From contig PABS01000002.1 in NCBI GenBank assembly GCA_002699325.1, positions 1 to 8,803 on the forward strand: a stretch of DNA of 8,803 bases. The letters run 5' to 3'. The stretch comes from Ponticaulis sp. Its GTDB lineage: Bacteria > Pseudomonadota > Alphaproteobacteria > Caulobacterales > Hyphomonadaceae. Within the stretch, counting starts at the first letter, position 1. Each line of letters starts with the position of its first letter. Shown in pieces: positions 1 to 6,165 of the stretch. The translations under genes and the position numbers were made by a program. The notes under the pieces were generated by a model. The model ran no database searches. It was given only the letters and a program-made list of their open reading frames with translations, and was not told the DNA's origin.

Positions 1-141
1 CACCATGGCGACGCCGGAGGTGAATTCATTGCGTCGAAGATCGATCAGCTAAGCCAGGTCGGCGAGCCGGACGGGGCAAGACTTTGGCAAGATGTTGCCC
101 GTCGCTATAAGCAACTTGTTGAGCGCAAGTCCCGTTCCTGA
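1..141 (+). CDS. C-terminal end of a small DUF6961-like protein (partial)
   Basis: Frame 1 is open from the first base to a TGA at 139-141 and encodes the last 46 residues of a protein whose start lies left of the window. The residues begin HHGDAGGEFIASKI and continue with a GARLWQDVARRYKQL stretch. This matches my recollection of the short DUF6961-type proteins of Sphingomonadales, which carry a histidine-glycine-acid start, a helix with an A.ri.aL pattern, then a W..iA..ld.L helix. The composition is protein-like, with two amphipathic helices and acidic and basic residues mixed. No function is known to me for the family. The antisense reading frame at 26-334 overlaps it by 116 bases, so at least one of the two 3' ends is probably not truly coded as annotated. 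The family assignment is from memory and unverified. Confidence 0.6.
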   Translation, partial: HHGDAGGEFIASKIDQLSQVGEPDGARLWQDVARRYKQLVERKSRS

Positions 142-334
142 TGGAACCGTTGGGATCTCCAGCCTCAACTGACTGCAGATAGGCTTCCAGTCGCTCCAGC
201 GTTCGTCGACGCGGCCTTCGCCCTTGCCGGAGGTCGAGTACGAATCGAGGATCACCGACTGCGCGCCTACCGAAGCGTGTCGCCGAAATATGATTATCTT
301 TCAAATGCTTTTCGATCCGTTCTAGCAAGGTCAT
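26..334 (-). CDS. small basic DNA-binding-like protein, possibly with an extended C-terminus
   Basis: I choose the ATG at 334, preceded on the minus strand by GAAAGGGTC as ribosome binding site; an upstream in-frame ATG at 394 would swallow the LexA box at 367-381. The product would be 102 residues. Residues 1-56 look like a short helix-turn-helix-like domain, with LLERIEKHL, then SATRFGRRAVGDPRFVLDL, then an RQGRRPRRRTLERLEAYL block. Proteins with this core are common in sphingomonads at about 60-65 residues. Residues 57-102 do not look like a continuation of the family and lie antisense to the gene ending at 141. Another minus-strand frame has a stop right after the YLQS region, so a one-base indel may have removed the native stop. 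Its divergent position from the S24 repressor suggests a shared control region. The function is unknown; DNA binding is inferred from the basic helix pattern. Confidence 0.6.
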   Translation of the reverse strand: MTLLERIEKHLKDNHISATRFGRRAVGDPRFVLDLRQGRRPRRRTLERLEAYLQSVEAGDPNGSIRNGTCAQQVAYSDGQHLAKVLPRPARRPGLADRSSTQ

Positions 335-362
335 GACCCTTTCGCTCCGACTCGCAAATCCC

Positions 363-391
363 TTGTGTTCTTGGTATGTTCTTAGTAGGAT
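363..391 (+). promoter_or_regulatory. sigma70-like promoter for the S24 repressor gene
   Basis: The -35-like TTGTGT at 363-368 and -10-like TAGGAT at 386-391 are separated by exactly 17 bases. The ATG at 445 lies about 50 bases downstream of the -10 and has AAGGA at 433-437 as ribosome binding site. The LexA box occupies the spacer. This is prediction by pattern only; the -35 matches consensus in three of six positions. Confidence 0.45.
367..381. promoter_or_regulatory. LexA (SOS) box, GTTC-N7-GTTC
   Basis: The sequence GTTC TTGGTAT GTTC is a perfect match to the direct-repeat LexA box established for alphaproteobacteria. It sits between the divergent genes at 334 and 445, inside the spacer of the predicted promoter at 363-391, the classical place for repression. 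I saw no second perfect copy in the window. Confidence 0.75.
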
Positions 392-405
392 CATATCCGC
401 GAGTC

Positions 406-419
406 TAGGAAAATTCCTA
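406..419. promoter_or_regulatory. palindrome TAGGAA-AA-TTCCTA, candidate operator
   Basis: Perfect six-base arms flank a two-base centre, just downstream of the predicted -10 and so near the expected transcription start of the S24 gene. A further TAGGA half-site lies at 386-390, 20 bases upstream. This is a reasonable place for the S24 repressor to bind and control itself. The dyad is seen directly; its function is inferred. Confidence 0.4.
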
Positions 420-444
420 CGATTGAGATTCGAAGGACAGGCGA

Positions 445-1080
445 ATGGAACATGTGAGGGAGGAGCTCGACCGGCTGATCCTCAAGAGCGGATATGGCTA
501 CGCGTCGATATCGCGGCTGCTCGGCCGCAACCCTGCCTATGTGCAGCAATTCATCAAGCGTGGGTCTCCGAGAAAGCTCGATGACGAAGACCGAAAGACG
601 CTCGCCTGCTTCTTCGGTGTCGACGAGCAAGTGCTCGGTGGTCCGGCAAACCCGGTCACCGATGGCATGGTCGAGATCCCCGTACTCGATGTGGAGGCAT
701 CCGCCGGCTTTGGCGCGGTAGCTGCTAGTGAGACTGCACACACCCGGTTTGGGTTCGATGAGCGGTGGCTGCGGCACCTGACTTCGGCCAAGAGCGCCAG
801 CCTGTCGATCGTTGGGGTAAAGGGTGACTCGATGGAGCCCACTCTCAGCGATGGTGACGAGGTCCTGGTCGATGCATCAGATCATGGATCGCGATTGCGT
901 GATGGGATTTATGTCCTTCGCTCTGATGATGCCCTCGTCGTGAAGCGTATCGCGATCAAACCAGGTGGTCGGCAGATCACAATTGCCAGCGACAATCCAG
1001 CCTACCCAACTTGGTACGACATGGACCGGTCTGAAGTACATGTGGTTGGCCGCGTCATCTGGTTTGGCCGCGCCTTGTAG
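445..1080 (+). CDS. S24/LexA-like self-cleaving transcriptional repressor
   Basis: This 211-residue protein has the layout of LexA/CI-type repressors. Residues about 5-65 form a small helix-turn-helix region (SISRLLGRNPAYVQQFIKRG is the likely recognition part) that is unlike the winged helix of LexA itself. Residues 76-211 form the S24 peptidase fold. The nucleophile is Ser129 in GDSMEP, the general base is Lys167 in ALVVKRI, and the likely self-cleavage site is Ala87-Gly88 in EASAGFG. Family members bind an operator until RecA filaments on damaged DNA trigger autocleavage. The start at 445 has AAGGA eight bases upstream. A LexA box in its promoter suggests control at two levels: transcription by LexA and stability by RecA-stimulated cleavage. 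Its targets are unknown; it may regulate itself, the divergent small gene or a linked element. It is not the housekeeping LexA, judging by its N-terminus. Confidence 0.9.
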   Translation: MEHVREELDRLILKSGYGYASISRLLGRNPAYVQQFIKRGSPRKLDDEDRKTLACFFGVDEQVLGGPANPVTDGMVEIPVLDVEASAGFGAVAASETAHTRFGFDERWLRHLTSAKSASLSIVGVKGDSMEPTLSDGDEVLVDASDHGSRLRDGIYVLRSDDALVVKRIAIKPGGRQITIASDNPAYPTWYDMDRSEVHVVGRVIWFGRAL

Positions 1081-1305
1081 CGGGAGATTCCGCGCATGGA
1101 TCGCGGCAGTGGTCCACACAAACAATCGCACACTTGCACAGCAGGAAGCCGCCGAACGTTCTACCCGCGCGATCAGTGCGCCAGAGGGTGCGAGGCATTT
1201 ACATAGACGAGAGTATGGGTGAGCTAGTTACGCACGCCCCATCGTCAGGAGCACGCATCGGATTGAGCGGGCTGGCCGCAGGGTAGAACACACACCAAGC
1301 AACGA
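1081..1305. other. intergenic, no gene found
   Basis: These 225 bases separate the 3' ends of the S24 gene (+) and the DUF3892-like gene (-). A five-base hairpin CCGCG/CGCGG at 1090-1106 with a seven-base loop follows the S24 stop but has no T-tract, so it is not a convincing intrinsic terminator. I found no tRNA-like fold or credible short ORF on either strand. Confidence 0.5.
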
Positions 1306-1518
1306 TCACCTATCCCGATTTACGTTATCCTTTTTCGAGTTGTCCGGGTTGTCACGCACATACTCGCGGCCGTTGATCTTTATCACGTGCGCACCGGGAT
1401 GGTCGCCGCGTTTGACCTCCGCTACAGCGTTGCGCCGTGGAACGTTCTTTCGGTTTCCGATGTCATAGTGCTCGTTGCGACCGCCGGGACCGTCATTCTT
1501 ACCTTTGATTTTTGTCAT
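1306..1518 (-). CDS. DUF3892-like small protein
   Basis: This 70-residue, highly charged protein has a good ribosome binding site (GAGAGGT) upstream of the ATG at 1518. The C-terminal part, GREYVRDNPDNSKKDNVN, resembles the conserved ending of DUF3892 proteins (a Y-[LV]-R-x-N-P-D motif followed by an N-rich tail). The middle segment, with VPRRNAVAEVKRGDHPGAHVI, fits the family's helix followed by a strand. The N-terminus, IKGKNDGPGGRNEHY, looks like a polar strand-turn region. There is no catalytic motif, signal peptide or membrane segment. DUF3892 proteins are of unknown function and are often found in mobile or accessory regions. It is divergent from the coiled-coil Mrr nuclease, with 179 bases between the starts, so the two may be co-controlled. 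The family call is by recall of the C-terminal motif. Confidence 0.7.
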   Translation of the reverse strand: MTKIKGKNDGPGGRNEHYDIGNRKNVPRRNAVAEVKRGDHPGAHVIKINGREYVRDNPDNSKKDNVNRDR

Positions 1519-1545
1519 CCGCTTTACCTCTCTCAGAATTCCAAT

Positions 1546-1575
1546 ATTGAATCAGTAGCGCGGACCAAAGGTCAA
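1546..1575 (-). promoter_or_regulatory. possible sigma70-like promoter for the DUF3892-like gene
   Basis: On the minus strand TTGACC (1575 to 1570) and TTCAAT (1551 to 1546) are separated by 18 bases. Transcription would start near 1539, about 20 bases before the ATG at 1518 and just ahead of the ribosome binding site. The -35 matches consensus at five of six positions; the -10 is weaker. Confidence 0.4.
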
Positions 1576-1590
1576 TACCGTGTCGAACGA

Positions 1591-1603
1591 TGAGAATTTC
1601 TCA
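1591..1603. promoter_or_regulatory. palindrome TGAGAA-T-TTCTCA, candidate operator
   Basis: A perfect odd dyad with six-base arms lies in the divergent region between the DUF3892-like gene and the Mrr nuclease. It is just upstream of the predicted minus-strand -35 and about 95 bases before the nuclease start. It shares TTCTC/GAGAA half-sites with the dyad at 7424-7439 ahead of the Lamassu-like operon, though in the opposite arrangement. Confidence 0.35.
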
Positions 1604-1697
1604 AGTGGGCGCAACATGGACATGAAATTCTGAATGGCGTGATCTGAAAAGCAGGTTTGACCGCGCTAGCGAATACCAGTTGATTGAAGGGGGCATC

Positions 1698-3407
1698 ATG
1701 GCAGGTATAACAGTCGAAAGCCGATATCTCAGCGACATTTCGGTGGGTGATCTCAACGTCAAATGGAGCGCGCGCGGCGATCGTATCCTCCGCTACTACA
1801 TCGACTTTCGCCATCGAACCTTGAATCTTCACCGCGAGCTTGGGGCCCCGGACTTGTCCATTCTGCAGGAGAAAGCGAATGCGCTTCTGGCATCATGGGA
1901 CGAGAAGACCGACAAGCACAACGTGAAAACGATGTTCGCTGACGGCAAAGCCGAAGCGGAACGCCTCACGGTGCAGGCTGAACTCGAACGTGACCAGCTC
2001 TCGAATATCTTGTCGCACACGCTCGGGATCGACGACACGGTAGATTGGGACGAACTTCGCAGGAATGATGCCTTCGGGCGTTCCGACAAATTCGACAGAG
2101 CGCGTCCGCAACTGGAACGTGAAAATGCGCCGGCTTACGAGGAGCCGAAGATCACCTTCTGGGACACATTGTTCGGCAAGAAGGCGAGCCTCATTCAGCA
2201 AGCTGAGGAGACACACGCTGTTCGAATGGAGGAATGGCAACGACGCGAAGCGGCGCGGAAGGATGCGCACGATAAGTCAATTGTCGCCTACGAGATGGAA
2301 AGGTCCGCATTCCTGGCCAAACATGCTGAGGACAAGGCGGCGCATGATAAAGAGGTTGCAGAACATAACCGGGCGATTGAAGAGCTGATTGGATCCCTGC
2401 GAGAGGGACACGAAGAGGCGGTGATGGAACACGCTTCTCTCGTTCTGGAGGCCTCGAACTATCACGGCCTCATCGAGAAGGAATTCGTCCTCGATTATCG
2501 ATCCCAAGACAAGACTTTGCTGGTCGAGTACGAAATGCCGAACCCCGACGATCTCCCGACCGTGAAGTCCGTCCGGTTCGTCCGAGCAACCGGCGAGCTA
2601 AAAGAAACCCCGCTGGCCGCCAGAGCTAAGAAGGATCTTTTCGAAGACACGATCTACCAGATTGCCTTGCGGAGCATTCACGAGGTTCTCGAAGCAGATG
2701 ATTTCCAAAACATCGAGAACGTCGCGTTCAATGGCTTCGTCACCGCCATTAACCCCGCCAACGGACTCTCGAACCGCAACTGCATCCTCTCCGTTTTGTG
2801 CTCGCGAGCAGAGTTCGAAAAGATTGATCTTGCCCGTGTCGAGCCCAAGGCCTGCTTCAAGGCGCTGAGCGGCGTTTCCGCTGCTTCCTTGGCGGCGCTG
2901 GCACCTATCCCACCAATTATCACGATCGACAAAAGCGACCGCCGCTTCGTCGATGGCCGCGAGATTGCCGATACGCTCGATGCTTCGGTCAACTTGGCAG
3001 CGATGGACTGGGAAGACTTCGAACACCTGATCCGCGAGTTGTTCGAGAAGGAATTCAATTCGCGAGGGGGGGAGGTCAAGGTCACTCAGTCGAGCCGGGA
3101 TGAGGGTGTCGATGCGATCGCATTCGACCCCGACCCAATCAGTGGCGGCAAGATTGTTATCCAGGCCAAGCGGTACACTCGGACTGTCGGCGTTGCGGCG
3201 GTCCGCGACTTATATGGCACCGTAATGAATGAAGGAGCCACCAAGGGAATTCTAGTGACAACATCGGATTTCGGTCCTGATGCACATAAGTTCGCGACCG
3301 CGAAGCCGCTTTCTCTTCTGAACGGAGCGAACCTATTGCACCTGCTCCGCAAGCATTCCTATGACGCGCGGATCGATTTGGCAGAGGCGAGAGAGGCTTT
3401 GGGTTGA
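1698..3407 (+). CDS. coiled-coil Mrr-family restriction endonuclease
   Basis: I place the start at the ATG at 1698, which has GAAGGGGG five bases upstream; an in-frame TTG at 1680 would add six residues but lacks a comparable site. The product is 569 residues. About 1-150 is an N-terminal domain with no motif I know. About 165-245 is a long charged helical stretch, very likely coiled coil. About 255-425 is a middle domain seen in other long stand-alone Mrr nucleases. About 436-555 is the Mrr-type PD-(D/E)XK nuclease. Its active site is Asp472 (in DEGVDAIAF) and Gln489-Ala490-Lys491 (in KIVIQAKRY); the Q-x-K form is typical of Mrr. No methyltransferase gene is near, so cleavage of modified or foreign DNA (type IV-like) is more likely than a classical restriction-modification pair. 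The catalytic domain is clear; the trigger and the role of the N-terminus are unknown. Confidence 0.9.
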   Translation: MAGITVESRYLSDISVGDLNVKWSARGDRILRYYIDFRHRTLNLHRELGAPDLSILQEKANALLASWDEKTDKHNVKTMFADGKAEAERLTVQAELERDQLSNILSHTLGIDDTVDWDELRRNDAFGRSDKFDRARPQLERENAPAYEEPKITFWDTLFGKKASLIQQAEETHAVRMEEWQRREAARKDAHDKSIVAYEMERSAFLAKHAEDKAAHDKEVAEHNRAIEELIGSLREGHEEAVMEHASLVLEASNYHGLIEKEFVLDYRSQDKTLLVEYEMPNPDDLPTVKSVRFVRATGELKETPLAARAKKDLFEDTIYQIALRSIHEVLEADDFQNIENVAFNGFVTAINPANGLSNRNCILSVLCSRAEFEKIDLARVEPKACFKALSGVSAASLAALAPIPPIITIDKSDRRFVDGREIADTLDASVNLAAMDWEDFEHLIRELFEKEFNSRGGEVKVTQSSRDEGVDAIAFDPDPISGGKIVIQAKRYTRTVGVAAVRDLYGTVMNEGATKGILVTTSDFGPDAHKFATAKPLSLLNGANLLHLLRKHSYDARIDLAEAREALG

Positions 3408-3727
3408 AAAAGTTTCAAGACCGCTGGCGTCTGTGCTCAGAATGGCTCAATCGCCGTGCCGGAATGGGGCCGAAAAGCGAACGTCAGCTTTTCAGAATCC
3501 AGCGGTCAACAGCGGACGCTCCGAGAACGGCGAGAATTGGGGTAGCAAGGGCAAGGAGGCTCCGCACGAGGCTCCAAGGCGAAAGCCTATGGATTCGTTT
3601 GGATGCCTTGCCCGCGCGAGGGGCGACGGCCCTTAGGAAATCCGGTTAGCGATCGTCGCCCGAATGGGTCGAGACTGTAGGCGAGGTGCGGCGAACATGC
3701 ATAGAGCGCGGGCCCACAGGCAACGGG
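3408..3727. other. convergent intergenic region rich in inverted repeats
   Basis: These 320 bases lie between the 3' ends of the Mrr nuclease (+) and the SMC-like ATPase (-) and hold no convincing gene. Perfect inverted repeats seen by eye are GACCGCTGG 3419-3427 with CCAGCGGTC 3499-3507, enclosing GAAAAGC 3472-3478 with GCTTTTC 3487-3493. Others are GGGCAAGG 3549-3556 with CCTTGCCC 3606-3613, enclosing AGGC-GAAA-GCCT at 3577-3588, and GGGCGACG 3621-3628 with CGTCGCCC 3654-3661. The GAAA loop is a GNRA tetraloop. None is followed by a clear T-tract in either direction. It may be a structured RNA, a bidirectional transcription barrier, or decayed repeat DNA. I do not recognise an Rfam family. 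Confidence 0.5.
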
Positions 3728-5665
3728 CTACTCTAGACCCTCGAGAGACCGATTGGACTTCGTGTAGTGCGGGCCAATCACATAGTTATCGAGTTCGAGG
3801 TCCGGATTCATCATGGATGTCGTGTAGATGACCTGAAACGGAATGCTAAGCTCCGTGACCATCTCGACCAAGATACGTTGGAAGTTGTGGCTGCGTTCAG
3901 TCTGCATTCCCTTGTCTTCAATGTTGTCGAACAGGGCAAACCTGGGGTGGAAAAATTTCTGGTCTTCTCCCGCCGCGAGGAGAAGGCTCAAAATGCACGC
4001 ATTCTTCAAGATCACATTGCTGCTTTCAGCAAAATTGAGATCCCCGTCGACAGACATTGCATCGTCGGAGAAATTCACGCTGACATCCTGAGCGGTCATG
4101 AATTCCGGCTGATCCATGTTGTCTGCGCGAAGCACAGAGGCGGCAATTCGGGAAACGCGTGACAGCGCAACTGATCTGCGTTTTGCGGCACTGAGTTCGA
4201 GGGCCTCTTGCCGAGACTTCAGCTTGTCCAGTTCTGCTTGAGCGTCAGCCTTCGCTTCCGAAAGCTCTTTCACGCGCGATGCGGTCACAAGCGACTTTTC
4301 GAGATAGTCGATTTCACGAGCAATTTGCCCAATGCGCAAGTTTTGCTCAGCCAGGAAGGCCTCTCGCGGTGACGAGCCATTGTCGTAGCCAGCAGCAAAC
4401 TCTGCGATCAGTCTCGAATGTTCCGCACGGGCTTTCCTAAGTTTTGCTTTTTCCGCAGAAAGCCGCATTTCCTTTTGCGAATTGAGCTGGCGCGCCTCCC
4501 GTTGCTGCATCTCAAAATCGACGCGGATTGCATTGTAACGGGAGCGTTTGTCTTCGGGGTCAATCTCGGAATTGCAGACGTGGCAGGTATGCCCATCAAC
4601 AGTCGGCGCAAGGTCGGTCAAGCAAGCTGGGCAGTGCGTGAAGTCGATGTCCCCAATCGCAAGCTGCGAGCTCTCAGCCAAGCCGACCTTCTCGATCATC
4701 TCTGAGAGAAAATCGAGATATTCCTCCAGATCACCCAGTTGGTAGCCGAGTTGCGACACTTCGCGCTCGAGCGCGCCAATCTGCTTAGCGCTTTTCGAAA
4801 TTCGGTCGCGCATGCTTCGGCTTTTCGCCAAGAATTCTTTGACTTCATCGCCGTCAATCAGATCATCAACCTGCGAAATCCGTTGAAGCGCAGCTTCTCT
4901 CTCTGCCTCACGCTCTCGTATCTCCATTTCCAAAGTAGCGGGTTTGTTCAGAGTTTCATCAGATGGGAGGATCGAGAGTAGCGCCGAAAGCTGCCGACTC
5001 ACCTCGTCATAGTGCCGCTCCAGTTCACGAATTTCGAGACTGATTTCGTAGCCCTCGTAGTCATTCACACCGCATAGCAGATCGCCAACGGCGCTTCGCA
5101 TGGTCTTCGTGTCCCACGTGGATTCAAAGCGGAACAATCTGCCGGGGGGTGTATGCTGATCAGAGTATAAGAGGCGCAAAATCTGGTGCATTGTGATGTT
5201 TGATGCGCCTTCGCTCTTTGCCTCTGGGATCAACATGGACCTGAAGAGGAGTTGCGAAAAGCTTTCATGGTCCCCTTGTCGATGGACGGGGAATCGCTCC
5301 CAGCCGTCCGATCCAGCTTCAACACCCTCTTTGAGCGTGCCGAAGAAAACGCGGATCGGAGAGGTCGTGGAATCTGTGTTTCGCTTGAGCGCTAATCGCC
5401 CTTGGCTGGTGAGTATCTCAGCCTGAATCTCGTCACATTGCGCGGGGACCTTCTTCCAGTTGTCGAACTCGCCTCCGAGTACAAAGAAGGCAAAGTCTGC
5501 GATCGACGACTTGCCTGACCCATTGTCTCCACGAATGATGTTCACGCCCTCGTGAAACGCTTGATCGTAAACCGGGCGGCCGGATTTCAACACGCGAAGG
5601 CGGCGTAGCTGAAGTGTTGGAACGCGCGACGCGATCTCGTCTTTTTCCTGTTCGATCTCGCTCAT
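3728..5665 (-). CDS. LmuB-like SMC/Rad50-type ATPase of a Lamassu (ABC-3C) system
   Basis: This 645-residue protein is an ABC-class ATPase of the SMC/Rad50 type. The Walker A motif is GDNGSGKSS at 46-54, in the first strand-loop-helix after VNIIRG. Two long coiled-coil arms (about 205-335 and 370-505) flank a zinc-knuckle-like apex with Cys345, Cys348, Cys361 and Cys364 (CxxC-x12-CxxC), resembling the zinc hook of Rad50. The ATPase tail holds a degenerate signature region (FAESSNVILKNACILSLLLAA, 545-565) and a Walker B-like FALFD580 strand. The residue after that Asp is Asn581, not Glu; Glu583 and Asp584 follow shortly. In Lamassu systems the SMC-like subunit senses foreign DNA ends or structures and releases the effector. 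The gene is third in its operon and its ATG overlaps the upstream stop (ATGA at 5665-5662), which implies translational coupling. The family is firm; the Lamassu role follows from context. Confidence 0.9.
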   Translation of the reverse strand: MSEIEQEKDEIASRVPTLQLRRLRVLKSGRPVYDQAFHEGVNIIRGDNGSGKSSIADFAFFVLGGEFDNWKKVPAQCDEIQAEILTSQGRLALKRNTDSTTSPIRVFFGTLKEGVEAGSDGWERFPVHRQGDHESFSQLLFRSMLIPEAKSEGASNITMHQILRLLYSDQHTPPGRLFRFESTWDTKTMRSAVGDLLCGVNDYEGYEISLEIRELERHYDEVSRQLSALLSILPSDETLNKPATLEMEIREREAEREAALQRISQVDDLIDGDEVKEFLAKSRSMRDRISKSAKQIGALEREVSQLGYQLGDLEEYLDFLSEMIEKVGLAESSQLAIGDIDFTHCPACLTDLAPTVDGHTCHVCNSEIDPEDKRSRYNAIRVDFEMQQREARQLNSQKEMRLSAEKAKLRKARAEHSRLIAEFAAGYDNGSSPREAFLAEQNLRIGQIAREIDYLEKSLVTASRVKELSEAKADAQAELDKLKSRQEALELSAAKRRSVALSRVSRIAASVLRADNMDQPEFMTAQDVSVNFSDDAMSVDGDLNFAESSNVILKNACILSLLLAAGEDQKFFHPRFALFDNIEDKGMQTERSHNFQRILVEMVTELSIPFQVIYTTSMMNPDLELDNYVIGPHYTKSNRSLEGLE

Positions 5666-6165
5666 GCAGCCAGCCTCCTCAGACCTGTCCGCTTCCTGAG
5701 CTCTTCAATATTGTCTTCACCGATTGCCAAGATATCAGAGACGATAAACTGCGCGAGCTTGAGTTCAGCAACCGAATGTTTGAGGCGCGTGTCCAGAAGA
5801 CTGCGAGCATCGTCCGTCAAGCTCAATGCGCGTTTCTCGTAGAGGCGAAGATCGATCAGATTCTTTCCTACCATCGCGCGAATTGCGCGTCGCTGCACCG
5901 GCTCCATCTTATGAAAGAGGAGCGGCGCAGCCGGATAACTTAGGAAACTCTTTTCGGGTCGCGCAATGCCTAGCTCTCTGAAGTTGGACCTCACCTGCAT
6001 GGGCATTGTAACGGAGTGCAGTAACGGCGGACTTGAGAGGAACAAATCTGCCATCTGGGCGCGTTCCATCGAAAGCCCTTCGTCATCGGCAAATGAAAGT
6101 ATGGCCACCATCCGGCGTATGCAATCGAACGCGTCAAGCTGAGGATACCAGATACGATGCGCCAT
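5662..6165 (-). CDS. LmuC-like middle component of the ABC-three-component system
   Basis: This 167-residue protein lies between the hydrolase and the SMC-like ATPase, overlapping both: its ATG at 6165 shares one base with the upstream TAA, and its TGA overlaps the next ATG. The N-terminus (YPQLDAFDCIRRMVAIL, then an MERAQMADLFLSSPPLL helix) resembles the middle components of ABC-3C systems, which pair a D-x-x-x-R helix with a R-x-x-x-x-D-F/L-F-like helix. Residues about 85-125 (KMEPVQRRAIRAMVG, then LIDLRLYEKRALSLTDDARSLL) look like a winged-helix unit with a strand-turn-strand wing. It is probably the adaptor that links the effector's C-terminal domain to the ATPase. There is no enzymatic motif. 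Such middle components diverge quickly, so the assignment rests chiefly on size, position and helix pattern. Confidence 0.75.
   Translation of the reverse strand: MAHRIWYPQLDAFDCIRRMVAILSFADDEGLSMERAQMADLFLSSPPLLHSVTMPMQVRSNFRELGIARPEKSFLSYPAAPLLFHKMEPVQRRAIRAMVGKNLIDLRLYEKRALSLTDDARSLLDTRLKHSVAELKLAQFIVSDILAIGEDNIEELRKRTGLRRLAA

Noticed and set aside
1090..1106. Intrinsic terminator after the S24 gene
   Set aside because: The stem is only five bases and no T-tract follows.
965..1222. Plus-strand ORF starting inside the S24 gene
   Set aside because: It is a shadow frame with no ribosome binding site; the S24 frame carries the conserved catalytic residues.
3361..3636. 91-codon plus-strand ORF across the end of the Mrr nuclease and the inverted-repeat region
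   Set aside because: It begins inside the nuclease gene in another frame, is rich in Arg, Gly and Ser, and runs through inverted repeats; it is better explained as non-coding.
3408..3727. Retron msr-msd or tRNA-like RNA in the inverted-repeat region
   Set aside because: There is no reverse transcriptase in the window and no tRNA acceptor or T-loop pattern.
3767..4162. 131-codon plus-strand ORF antisense to the SMC-like ATPase
   Set aside because: It is antisense to the conserved ATPase tail and has no recognisable protein features.
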